The notes beneath the pieces were generated by a model. That model saw only the letters and a program-made list of their open reading frames with translations. It had not been told where the DNA came from and did no database searches. Below are positions 48,106-55,459 of a stretch of DNA of 64,000 bases, piece by piece. The DNA comes from Flavobacterium hydrophilum (GTDB lineage: Bacteria > Bacteroidota > Bacteroidia > Flavobacteriales > Flavobacteriaceae), in contig NZ_QJHL01000001.1 of the NCBI RefSeq assembly GCF_003202405.1, positions 1,488,001 through 1,552,000 of the forward strand, written 5' to 3'. Within the stretch, counting starts at the first letter, position 1, and each line of letters starts with the position of its first letter. A program made the translations under genes and the position numbers.

Positions 48106-48465
48106 ATGGAATTTACGCAAGAACAAAAATTGTATGCAGAAATTGTACAAAAAGCATGGGAAGATGCTGAATTTAAAAAAGAATTAGTAGCAAACCCTGT
48201 AGCTACTATTGAAAAATTTATTGGTAAAAAATTGAATTTACCAGAAGGGAAAACATTAGTGGTAAGAGATCAGACTGATGAATCTGTGGTTTATATTAAT
48301 ATTCCTGCTGCAAAACAACTGGAAGATGCTGAATTAAACGCAGAGCAATTAGAGTCAGTAGCCGGAGGGTTACAGACTATTGCAATCTGGCCTCCAATTT
48401 CGGTAGTTCCAAAATGGCCACCTATCATTTGCTTTCCTCCAGGACCAGAACCAGAACTATTCTAA
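48106..48465 (+). CDS. NHLP-leader RiPP precursor peptide 4
   Basis: A 119-residue precursor 26 bp after precursor 3. Its first ~35 codons match those of precursor 3 almost base for base, a sign of recent tandem duplication. The double glycine is at 87-88. The 31-residue core carries three Pro-Pro pairs and two Trp (IWPPISVVPKWPPIICF), one Cys, one Thr and one Ser, and ends EPELF. Despite the near-identical leader, the core has little in common with that of precursor 3 beyond Pro richness. Confidence 0.9.
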   Translation: MEFTQEQKLYAEIVQKAWEDAEFKKELVANPVATIEKFIGKKLNLPEGKTLVVRDQTDESVVYINIPAAKQLEDAELNAEQLESVAGGLQTIAIWPPISVVPKWPPIICFPPGPEPELF

Positions 48466-48503
48466 ATTCATATTTATTATTAACAAATTAAAATTATAAG
48501 ATC

Positions 48504-48842
48504 ATGGAAATTACACAAGAACAAAAATTAAATGCACAAGTAGTACAAAGAGCATGGGATGATGCACAATTTAAGAATGAGTTGATAGCAAACCCTGTTG
48601 AAACAATTGAAAAATTAACAGGTCATAAAATTAGTTTACCAGAAGGTCAAAAACTAGTAGTAGCAGATCAATCAGATGAGTCTACGGTTTTCTTTACTAT
48701 TCCAAGAAAAGTTGATGTCAATAATTTAGAGTTAACAGAAGAGCAATTAGAATTGGTTGCTGGTGGAATTACTCCATTACTTCCTGCAATTGGATACGGT
48801 ATCTGTGTTGGTATTGCGATTTATGCAGCATCTCATCAATAA
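48504..48842 (+). CDS. NHLP-leader RiPP precursor peptide 5
   Basis: A 112-residue precursor with leader motifs VQRAWDDAQFKNELIANP, ADQSDESTVFFTIP and LTEEQLELVAGG (Gly 87-88). The 24-residue core starts ITPLLPAIGYG, continues hydrophobic with Gly every few residues, has one Cys (core position 13) and ends AASHQ with one Ser (position 22). The glycine-zipper look recalls membrane-active bacteriocins. Core ends ITP and ASH are shared with precursor 6. Confidence 0.9.
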   Translation: MEITQEQKLNAQVVQRAWDDAQFKNELIANPVETIEKLTGHKISLPEGQKLVVADQSDESTVFFTIPRKVDVNNLELTEEQLELVAGGITPLLPAIGYGICVGIAIYAASHQ

Positions 48843-48872
48843 AAACGAATATAGAATTTAAATTTAAGAAAC

Positions 48873-49223
48873 ATGAAATTTACAGCAGAAGTACAAGAAA
48901 AAGGAGCAGAGTTAATGAAAACTCTTGCGCAAAAAGCATGGGAAAGCACAGCTTTTAAAGAGCAATTAGTAAATAATCCTGTGGCAACAATTGAACAAGT
49001 TACAGGCAAAACGCTTCCTACGGATAAAAAAATTATAGTAGATGATCAAACAGACGAGTCTGTGATTTACTTTAATATTCCGGCAAAAGTAAACTTTGAT
49101 GAATTAGAATTGACTGAAGAGCAATTAGAAATGATTGCTGGTGGAATTACCCCTGTACTTGGTGCATATGCATTAGGAGTAGGTATCGGTTTAGGATTAT
49201 GCTGGGTTGCATCTCATATCTAA
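48873..49223 (+). CDS. NHLP-leader RiPP precursor peptide 6
   Basis: A 116-residue precursor whose leader has a slightly longer N-terminus (double glycine at 90-91, LTEEQLEMIAGG). The 25-residue core starts ITPVLGAYALG, has Gly at nearly alternate positions, one Cys (position 19) and ends WVASHI with one Ser (position 23). It is a sister of precursor 5: the ends match but the Cys has moved, so a fixed Ser-Cys ring is not conserved. A terminator follows. Confidence 0.9.
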   Translation: MKFTAEVQEKGAELMKTLAQKAWESTAFKEQLVNNPVATIEQVTGKTLPTDKKIIVDDQTDESVIYFNIPAKVNFDELELTEEQLEMIAGGITPVLGAYALGVGIGLGLCWVASHI

Positions 49224-49249
49224 TTTGAACAAAATTTTTAAGATGATTG

Positions 49250-49287
49250 AACAGCCATTCTACCAGAATGGTTGTTTGATTTTCTTA
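49250..49287 (+). terminator. Terminator after the precursor block
   Basis: Arms AACAGCCATTCT (49250-49261) and AGAATGGTTGTT (49265-49276) pair with one G-T around a 3-base loop and are followed by a T-rich stretch. It would let the precursor transcript exceed the enzyme transcript. Confidence 0.75.
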
Positions 49288-49322
49288 TAAAAAGTATATT
49301 TATGTTTTAAAAATAATAAATC

Positions 49323-49499
49323 ATGAGAAATAATAATTTCAGGTTTCCTGCAATAATCATAGCGGTAATATTGGGTGTTGTAATCTTTAAACATTTTAAT
49401 TTCAGTACACTGACATTCAAAACACTTTGGTTAGATATTATTTACATTATAACATTTGTAGTACTGTTGTTTTTTATATTCAGGAATAAAAGAATATAG
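49323..49499 (+). CDS. 58-residue two-helix membrane protein, candidate immunity protein
   Basis: A short frame with ATG at 49323 and TAG at 49497. It encodes MRNNNFRFPAIIIAVILGVV, a short polar hinge (FKHFNF), then a second hydrophobic helix (~37-52) and the basic end FRNKRI. Two membrane helices with charged ends fit a small inner-membrane protein. It lies between the precursor block and the dehydratase. Small membrane proteins in this position often give self-protection in bacteriocin loci, but that role is inferred from size and place only. Confidence 0.55.
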   Translation: MRNNNFRFPAIIIAVILGVVIFKHFNFSTLTFKTLWLDIIYIITFVVLLFFIFRNKRI

Positions 49500-49570
49500 A
49501 ATGTATTATTAAAAAAAATAAATACTCATTTAACGATACACGAAAACTGCCAAATATTTAAGCAATTAAA

Positions 49571-51118
49571 ATGAATAATCAAACTACATATTTGCTCAGG
49601 GATGAGTTTGAAACAATACCATTTGTTGACATAATATTGCCATATACCTATAACTTTTTAGAAAAACTTGAAGTAATAAATATCTCAGGTGAGCTAATTA
49701 ACAAGTTACACTTAACTCTGTTACAGCAATTAGGCGTAATAGCAGAAGTAACGCTACAAGAAGAATTAGATTCCTATAAAAATAATAAGGGTGAAAATTA
49801 TCAGGAATTTGTAGAAATAACGATTTCATTATTAGAAGTCAAATATCCTGTATTAGATAAAATATTAAAAACAAAATGTGATTATTATTTAATACAAGTA
49901 CAAAAGATTTTTTTAAATTTTGATAAAGATTTTCCAGTTATTTCCAGGACTTTCTCCATAACAGCAGCAAAAAACAAACAAATCAAAGACATAGATACCA
50001 GTCTTGGTGATGGGCACAATGGCGAAGGCACATCCTTAATAACATTATTGGATGGAACAAAACTGATATACAAACCGGGAAATCTTCATATAACTAATTC
50101 ATACAATAAATTTATTGATTGGGTTAACCAAAATTTAAATACAGATTTGAGAACTTTCAAATGTGTAAGCTGTGAAAATTATGGCTGGTTGGAGTTTGTT
50201 ACTTATGAGCCTGTTAATTCTCCTGAAGAGTTTCAGGAATATTATTACAAGGCAGGAATTCTTTTAGCGATTTCCTTTCTTTTGGGGAGTAAAGATTGTC
50301 ATTATGAAAATATAATAGCATCAGGTAAAAATCCTATTTTAATAGACCACGAAACTATTATTCAACCGCTTTTTGCAAATCAGTCAATTCTTAGTTGGGA
50401 TGAGAAAAACAAGGTACCGCTTTTATCTGTGTTAGAAAGTATGTTAATAGCTAATCAGGATACAGGAGTTCCATCAGAATGTGTTGGATTTGGTATTAGA
50501 GGATCTATTGAAGCTATGGATATAGAGAGGAAACTATTGAAGCCAAATACAATTGATTCTAATAGAGATGTACGTATTGTTTTCAGAAAACTTGTAAAAG
50601 AAAATGTACCATTTTATAACGATACCCTTGTATTTGCTAATAGTTATGAAAATTATTTCATAGAAGGCTTTTCAGTTACATACAATTTATTTATGAATTC
50701 GAGAGAATTTTTGATGTCTGCTCAGTCTCCAATAATGCTATTTCATAATCAAAAAATACGTTATGTATGGAGGCCAACGTTCATATATTTCAGAATTTTA
50801 AAACACATGAGAAGTGCAGCTTTTATGTCAGGTTTTGAGGTATATAGTTCAAAACTACACGAATTATTATCAAAAGCTTATCAAAAAGAAAGTTTCAAAA
50901 ATTTTAAATTTATTCTCGATTCTGAAATGGATCAAATGTTAAATGGTGATATACCCTTTTTTAGCCTTAATAGTCAGGATCATCATTTAGAAGACGATAA
51001 ATCATTTAATATTTTTAAGTATAGCTGTATTGAGAATATTAAATGCAGGATAGATTCATTATCTACCCATCACAAAAATGAACAAATTGAATACATCAAA
51101 AAGTGGATTAAAATATAA
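49571..51118 (+). CDS. Stand-alone LanM-type dehydratase (DUF4135) without cyclase domain
   Basis: A 515-residue protein equal to the N-terminal half of a LanM. The kinase-like active site is visible: GDGHNGEGTS (146-155), ATP-contact Lys ~168 in YKPG, DCHYEN (Asp 242, His 244, Asn 247) and IDHET (Asp 259, Glu 261). The RYVWRPT segment (397-403) fits the elimination residues Arg and Thr. These enzymes phosphorylate and then eliminate Ser/Thr hydroxyls to make dehydroamino acids. The LanC-like zinc cyclase half is missing, and no separate LanC gene is in the window. PoyF of the polytheonamide pathway is a known example of such a truncated enzyme working on an NHLP-leader peptide. Confidence 0.9.
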   Translation: MNNQTTYLLRDEFETIPFVDIILPYTYNFLEKLEVINISGELINKLHLTLLQQLGVIAEVTLQEELDSYKNNKGENYQEFVEITISLLEVKYPVLDKILKTKCDYYLIQVQKIFLNFDKDFPVISRTFSITAAKNKQIKDIDTSLGDGHNGEGTSLITLLDGTKLIYKPGNLHITNSYNKFIDWVNQNLNTDLRTFKCVSCENYGWLEFVTYEPVNSPEEFQEYYYKAGILLAISFLLGSKDCHYENIIASGKNPILIDHETIIQPLFANQSILSWDEKNKVPLLSVLESMLIANQDTGVPSECVGFGIRGSIEAMDIERKLLKPNTIDSNRDVRIVFRKLVKENVPFYNDTLVFANSYENYFIEGFSVTYNLFMNSREFLMSAQSPIMLFHNQKIRYVWRPTFIYFRILKHMRSAAFMSGFEVYSSKLHELLSKAYQKESFKNFKFILDSEMDQMLNGDIPFFSLNSQDHHLEDDKSFNIFKYSCIENIKCRIDSLSTHHKNEQIEYIKKWIKI

Positions 51119-51175
51119 ATATCAGCAAGTGAAATAAGCCATTTATCTTTTTTAAATTAATAAAACAATAATTTT

Positions 51176-52357
51176 ATGAATATTCTAACCATCCCATATA
51201 TCGCAGGAGGAATTTCACATTTAATTCCTTTATATGTTCTGCAACAAAAATACTTAAGAAGTAATGTTGAGATTAAAAATCAGTTTTTAGTTAATAATAA
51301 TTCGCAAATCTTTTTGAAGATGCAAGGTGTCAACTGTGTACCGGTAGATTATACTTTTGAAGAAAACATAATTGCATCTAAAGATTTTGGAAAAATTAAT
51401 GAACGTTTAATTGAAATGGAGCAGGAAGCTTACGATATAGTTAAACCAACACTTATTATTGAGGATACGGCTTGTATTACTCCTTTGATTGCTGAGAAAA
51501 ACCATATACCGAGAATTTCCATTCAGCGTACCGGAATTTTTAGAGCTATTGATAAGCGCTACAGAAATCCGAACCACGTACATTCTTTTCAGAAAGGCAG
51601 TAATGTTGATAAATCTGAAAGTTTCTCAAATTCTTATAATGCAGAAGCATCATTTTTTAACAAGACTGATTTGGGATTTTTAGAACAATATGTAAAACCG
51701 AAAGTTAAGATTATTCCAGGAATCTCAACAATTGAGCGTTTACCCGAAAATATAGAAGAAAGGGATTCCTATTTTTACTGTGGACCACTTCTTGTTATGG
51801 ATAAGCCTTCTAAAAATCTATCTGAAAAATTAGAGGAGTTTTTAAATAACAATAAACAAAAACCTATAGTTTTTATTACTACTGGCACGATAGATCGAAC
51901 TCCTATAGAAAATTTTATAGAGTTCTTTGTGAAGCGCAACTACGCTGTTATAACTACTTGTAATTGTGAAATAAATGATAAGTACAAAGAAGAAGTTTTT
52001 TATAATAGATTGTTTCCATTAAATTATATATGTGGAATTTCAAATTTAGTAATTCATCAATGCAGCGCCTCAATTTACCATTATCCAATAATGAACAGAG
52101 TAGCTTCCTTAACAATTGGTACTCAGTGTTATGATCGGGAAGATATAGCATTAAGGCTTCAGGAACTTGGAGTTTCAGGGCACATTCCTCATCCTGACGA
52201 TAATTCTGACTACTGGAACGTTTTTCTTGAATTGGTAGACAGGTTTGAAAAAAATACACTGTCAGATTTTAATATGATACATAAACTTCGTGATGAAATA
52301 AATGAAACAATGTCAAATTTTGAAATGGACAAAGTTATTCAGTATGCATTAGCATAA
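51176..52357 (+). CDS. GT-B fold (UGT/GT1-like) glycosyltransferase
   Basis: A 393-residue protein starting MNILTIPYIAGGISHLIPLY, the N-terminal Rossmann start of macrolide/UGT-type transferases (GG..H region). The C-terminal half has VFITTGTIDRTP and a donor-site segment from ~294 (HQCSASIYHYPIMN, later GTQCYDREDIA) that matches the HGG..S..E signature only loosely: His is kept, the Gly pair is not. It starts 58 bp after the dehydratase on the same strand. It may glycosylate the peptide or a resistance target. The acceptor cannot be read from the sequence. Confidence 0.75.
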   Translation: MNILTIPYIAGGISHLIPLYVLQQKYLRSNVEIKNQFLVNNNSQIFLKMQGVNCVPVDYTFEENIIASKDFGKINERLIEMEQEAYDIVKPTLIIEDTACITPLIAEKNHIPRISIQRTGIFRAIDKRYRNPNHVHSFQKGSNVDKSESFSNSYNAEASFFNKTDLGFLEQYVKPKVKIIPGISTIERLPENIEERDSYFYCGPLLVMDKPSKNLSEKLEEFLNNNKQKPIVFITTGTIDRTPIENFIEFFVKRNYAVITTCNCEINDKYKEEVFYNRLFPLNYICGISNLVIHQCSASIYHYPIMNRVASLTIGTQCYDREDIALRLQELGVSGHIPHPDDNSDYWNVFLELVDRFEKNTLSDFNMIHKLRDEINETMSNFEMDKVIQYALA

Positions 52358-52439
52358 AAAATATTAATGAACTTTTATTGATAGTTAAATTTATATCTAA
52401 ACATAAAAAGAATGTAAGATAGTCATAGAACGTTATTAA

Positions 52440-53204
52440 CTAAATTAGTTTATTATTTGTAGCATATACAATTGCTTCAGAGATATTTGTTACTTCTAAT
52501 TTTTCAAATAATTTTCTTCTGTGGAATTTTACGGTATCAGGAGAGACAAATATTTCATTTGCTATTTCGTTTATAGTAAATCCTCTGGTAGAAAGCTGTA
52601 AAATTTCTTTTTCTCTTTTGGATAAGGATGTTTTTTCCGCATCTTCCCAAAAGTCCTGATTAAGATTGTAATTAAAGACTTTATTTACACCGTTTTTATA
52701 GATTTTAATATTCCCTGCTTTACGTTCAGACGATAAAGAAATAATACATATTGCCTTCCATATTTTTCCCGTATCAGTTAAAAATACCGGGGTAAGTTTT
52801 TGGTTTATTAAAATCAGTTTCCCCTCTTTATTTTTTAAATGAAAATCATACGTTATGGTATATAGTATTCTTTCAGTAATGGGTAATTTTTCATAAAAAT
52901 CAAAACCGGCAGAATTAATTTTAAGCAATAATTCTAAATCGGCTTCAGGAACATGTTTGAAATAAAAAGAATATCCCATGTCCAATACTTCTTCAGCTGT
53001 ATTACCACATAGAAATAAAGGATTGTCTGAAACAAATTCAAAGCCTTGTTTTAAGTAATCTATGACATAAATACTAGTGTATGTGGCCCTTGAAAATGCT
53101 TTTATTGGTTCTAAATATTCTAAATGTTTTGTTTTCTCTTCATTAGTTAATCCGTGAATTGTATTTCTGGAATCAAAAAACGAATTTAAATCTGCTGCAT
53201 TCAT
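52440..53204 (-). CDS. LuxR-type regulator with PAS-like N-terminus
   Basis: A 254-residue protein. The N-terminal ~165 residues resemble a PAS-like sensor domain (FYEKLPITERILYTITYDFHLKNKEGKLILINQKLTPV). The C-terminus is a LuxR helix-turn-helix (~190-250, LSKREKEILQLSTRGFTINEIA, then VSPDTVKFHRRKLFEKL). It is transcribed against the locus, away from the acyltransferase gene, with a 398-bp shared spacer holding twin 16-bp sites. It is the prime candidate to bind them. Confidence 0.88.
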   Translation of the reverse strand: MNAADLNSFFDSRNTIHGLTNEEKTKHLEYLEPIKAFSRATYTSIYVIDYLKQGFEFVSDNPLFLCGNTAEEVLDMGYSFYFKHVPEADLELLLKINSAGFDFYEKLPITERILYTITYDFHLKNKEGKLILINQKLTPVFLTDTGKIWKAICIISLSSERKAGNIKIYKNGVNKVFNYNLNQDFWEDAEKTSLSKREKEILQLSTRGFTINEIANEIFVSPDTVKFHRRKLFEKLEVTNISEAIVYATNNKLI

Positions 53205-53502
53205 CTCAAGTAGGTTTTACCCAAATTTAACTGTTTTTTATTATGTATGAAAATAATTACATATTTATCAAGGGTTTTTATCAAATGAAAAATAGATAAG
53301 AGGGTTGTTTGAATAAAATTTATGTTTTTAACTGAATTACAGATAATTAAATCTTAAATAAAAAAATCGAAAATTCATAAAACAGAGACTATAAATTTCA
53401 AAAGTTAAAATTACTCCAATATTCATCAAATTATAACCCTGAAGTATTTTTACAAGCTACTTATCAATACAATATCTTCAAGAATTTAATGTTGTGAGAA
53501 CT

Positions 53503-53518
53503 CTACACAAAAGTGTAG
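53503..53518. promoter_or_regulatory. Operator-like dyad CTACACAAAAGTGTAG, site 1
   Basis: A perfect 6-bp dyad, CTACAC and GTGTAG around AAAA. A second site with the same frame, CTAC-N6-GTGTAG, lies at 53541-53556, 38 bp (nearly four turns) on. Both lie in the spacer 53205-53602 between the LuxR-type gene and the acyltransferase gene. The rest of this spacer is AT-rich and I see nothing else in it. Confidence 0.65.
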
Positions 53519-53540
53519 TTTATTGATATAGAACAAAATA

Positions 53541-53556
53541 CTACTATTTGGTGTAG
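53541..53556. promoter_or_regulatory. Operator-like dyad CTACTATTTGGTGTAG, site 2
   Basis: Shares CTAC and GTGTAG with site 1 at the same distance; the inner dyad is imperfect (CTAC paired with GTAG). It lies 47 bp before the acyltransferase start. Confidence 0.55.
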
Positions 53557-53602
53557 TCATATAAAGTCTAATCAAAATTAGCTTTGATATAAACCAACAG
53601 CC

Positions 53603-54268
53603 ATGACTATGATACAAAGTTATTTAGAAAGATTAGAGTTAGATCAGCTAACTGAATTAGCAAAGTTTGTAGTTGAAGAGAATTTCAGTCATCATTGCGA
53701 AAATGTAACTACAAAGGAACTTATAACCGATACTCAGGAAGTGTATGACGAAGAATTAAATTATTTTAAGAATTCTGAAATTTTCGTTGCCAAAGATTTT
53801 TCCGGAAACATTCAGGGTTCCATACGGGTAATCAAATGGGATTATAAAGCAAAACTCCCTCTTCAGAAAATTTTTAATATCGATCCGCTGACTGTATTGA
53901 ATTATTCTGAGAAATTATCTTCAGTGTGGCATATTGGAAGATTTGCTACAAAAAAAGATATTAAAGACAGAACATTATTCAGAAGGTTAATGGTATGTGC
54001 CATTGCCCCAATATGTGAACAAAAAGATGGTGTTGCTTTTGCTGAATGCGACAGTAAACTATTAAGGATTATGAACCTGCTTGGAATAAAAACAGAGATT
54101 ATTGGAAACTCAGTTAATTATTTAGGTTCAGAAACCATTCCAATATCGATGTGCTACGACGGACTAAAAGAATTTTATCATAGCAACAAGTATTTAGTCA
54201 CATCACAGCATATAGACAAAATATCCAGTCAGATATTTGATAATGCTCAATATCCATATCAAGCTTAA
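53603..54268 (+). CDS. FeeM/LuxI-like N-acyltransferase (GNAT superfamily)
   Basis: A 221-residue protein (a start two codons in, MIQSYL, is equally possible). The central part reads SSVWHIGRFATKKDIKDRTLFRRLM, and the end has AECDSKLLRIMNLLGIKTEIIG followed by NYLGSETIPISM. This resembles N-acyl-amino-acid synthases (FeeM) and acyl-homoserine lactone synthases, which share a GNAT fold. I infer an acyltransferase that makes a small acylated signal or acylates the peptide. It follows the twin operator sites and is read divergently from the LuxR-type gene, a layout like that of quorum-sensing pairs. The family assignment is moderate. Confidence 0.55.
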   Translation: MTMIQSYLERLELDQLTELAKFVVEENFSHHCENVTTKELITDTQEVYDEELNYFKNSEIFVAKDFSGNIQGSIRVIKWDYKAKLPLQKIFNIDPLTVLNYSEKLSSVWHIGRFATKKDIKDRTLFRRLMVCAIAPICEQKDGVAFAECDSKLLRIMNLLGIKTEIIGNSVNYLGSETIPISMCYDGLKEFYHSNKYLVTSQHIDKISSQIFDNAQYPYQA

Positions 54269-54326
54269 TTTTTATTCCGTAACAGATTGCTAAAATAATT
54301 GAATAACCAATTAATTTCCCGGTAAA

Positions 54327-54986
54327 ATGATAAATCAAATTTCAAAAAGTACTACAATAGATTGGTCATCTCCTGATGTTCTAAATCAGATTGTTCAAAA
54401 TATTAAAAATCCATTAGATACCATCATTACAGCCAGTAAACCAGATACTGTTGACAATAAAAAATCTCAAAATGAGATTATATTTTCCAGCAGTAAACAA
54501 ATAAATGATCTCATTGAAGAAATTTTAAAAGAAATCAAATCAAAATCTGTTAGCCTGACAATTCAGGGACGTCCTGATATTTTTGAAATTTATGAATCCA
54601 ATAAAAATGTTCAGGGCTTATGTCTGAATAAAATAAATCCGCAAAAGGTTACAAAATTAGATCAGGACTGGTTAATAAATTTAGAAAAAGAGATTTACAA
54701 TTCAATTAACCAAAATGATATGAATTTGTATGAACTATCATACAAAATGGCAGTTAGTGAAAGACAATTGCATAGAAAAATAGCAAGCTTAGTTCATTTA
54801 ACACCCAATAAGTACATACGTATCCTGCGATTGCATAAAGCAAAACATCTGATTGATAATTATATTCAAAATTCAATTTCGCAAGTTGCATATTCTGTGG
54901 GCTACAATGATGTCCATTATTTTTCAAAATTGTTTTCAGGCCAATATGATATTTCTCCTAAGGAATTAATAAATTCTTTGAGATGA
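54327..54986 (+). CDS. AraC-type DNA-binding protein with degenerate HisKA-like N-terminus
   Basis: A 219-residue protein. The C-terminal ~110 residues form an AraC double helix-turn-helix (LYELSYKMAVSERQLHRKIASL, then SISQVAYSVGYNDVHYFSKLF). The N-terminal part, VQNIKNPLDTIITAS plus SSKQINDLIEEILKEIKSK, looks like the two helices of a histidine-kinase dimerisation domain, but the phospho-acceptor His is gone (NIKNPL where kinases have HELRTPL). It looks like a remnant of a hybrid two-component sensor, keeping dimerisation and DNA binding only. It follows the acyltransferase by 58 bp and precedes precursor 7 by 49 bp. Confidence 0.75.
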   Translation: MINQISKSTTIDWSSPDVLNQIVQNIKNPLDTIITASKPDTVDNKKSQNEIIFSSSKQINDLIEEILKEIKSKSVSLTIQGRPDIFEIYESNKNVQGLCLNKINPQKVTKLDQDWLINLEKEIYNSINQNDMNLYELSYKMAVSERQLHRKIASLVHLTPNKYIRILRLHKAKHLIDNYIQNSISQVAYSVGYNDVHYFSKLFSGQYDISPKELINSLR

Positions 54987-55035
54987 AATTATAAAAACAA
55001 TTATTACCAGCAAAAATAAATTTAAAAACAAAAAC

Positions 55036-55374
55036 ATGATATTAACAGAAGAACAAAAAAGAGGTCAGGATGTATTTTTCAGGATCATAACAGAAGCCTG
55101 GGAAAATGATAATTTCAAAAAATCATTACTTACAAATCCTGAAGAGACACTGGAAAAGTTTTTTGGAAGAAGTTTACCAACCGGAAAAAAAATTAAAGTA
55201 GCTGACCAGTCAAATCCAGAGTACATATACATAAATATTCCTGTAAAACCACAGATGAAGGATGTAGAACTGGATGAAAAAAAATTAGATACTGTTAGTG
55301 GCGGTTCATCAAATGGAACAGGTATGACTGATTATGAAAGTTTGTATGATTCTTTACGAAGCATTTATAAGTAA
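55036..55374 (+). CDS. NHLP-leader RiPP precursor peptide 7 (divergent core)
   Basis: A 112-residue precursor with the usual leader (TEAWENDNFKKSLLTNP, ADQSNPEYIYINIP, ELDEKKLDTVSGG; Gly 89-90). The 22-residue core is unlike the others: polar, starting SSNGTGMTDY, with five Ser, two Thr, three Tyr and no Cys, ending SIYK. It has the most dehydratable residues of the set and cannot form lanthionines by itself. It is separated from the other six by about 6 kb and lies directly before the export genes. Confidence 0.88.
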   Translation: MILTEEQKRGQDVFFRIITEAWENDNFKKSLLTNPEETLEKFFGRSLPTGKKIKVADQSNPEYIYINIPVKPQMKDVELDEKKLDTVSGGSSNGTGMTDYESLYDSLRSIYK

Positions 55375-55459
55375 TATATTAATGTCAGAGCTATCAGAGT
55401 TTTTGTCTTAATCAACAGTATGAATTCAAATAAATTAGTACAACCTTAACAAATACATT

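Noticed and set aside
50900..52357. A LanC-like cyclase hidden after the dehydratase
   Set aside because: No zinc-ligand pattern (His-Gly and Cys-His pairs) is found; the next gene is a GT-B glycosyltransferase.
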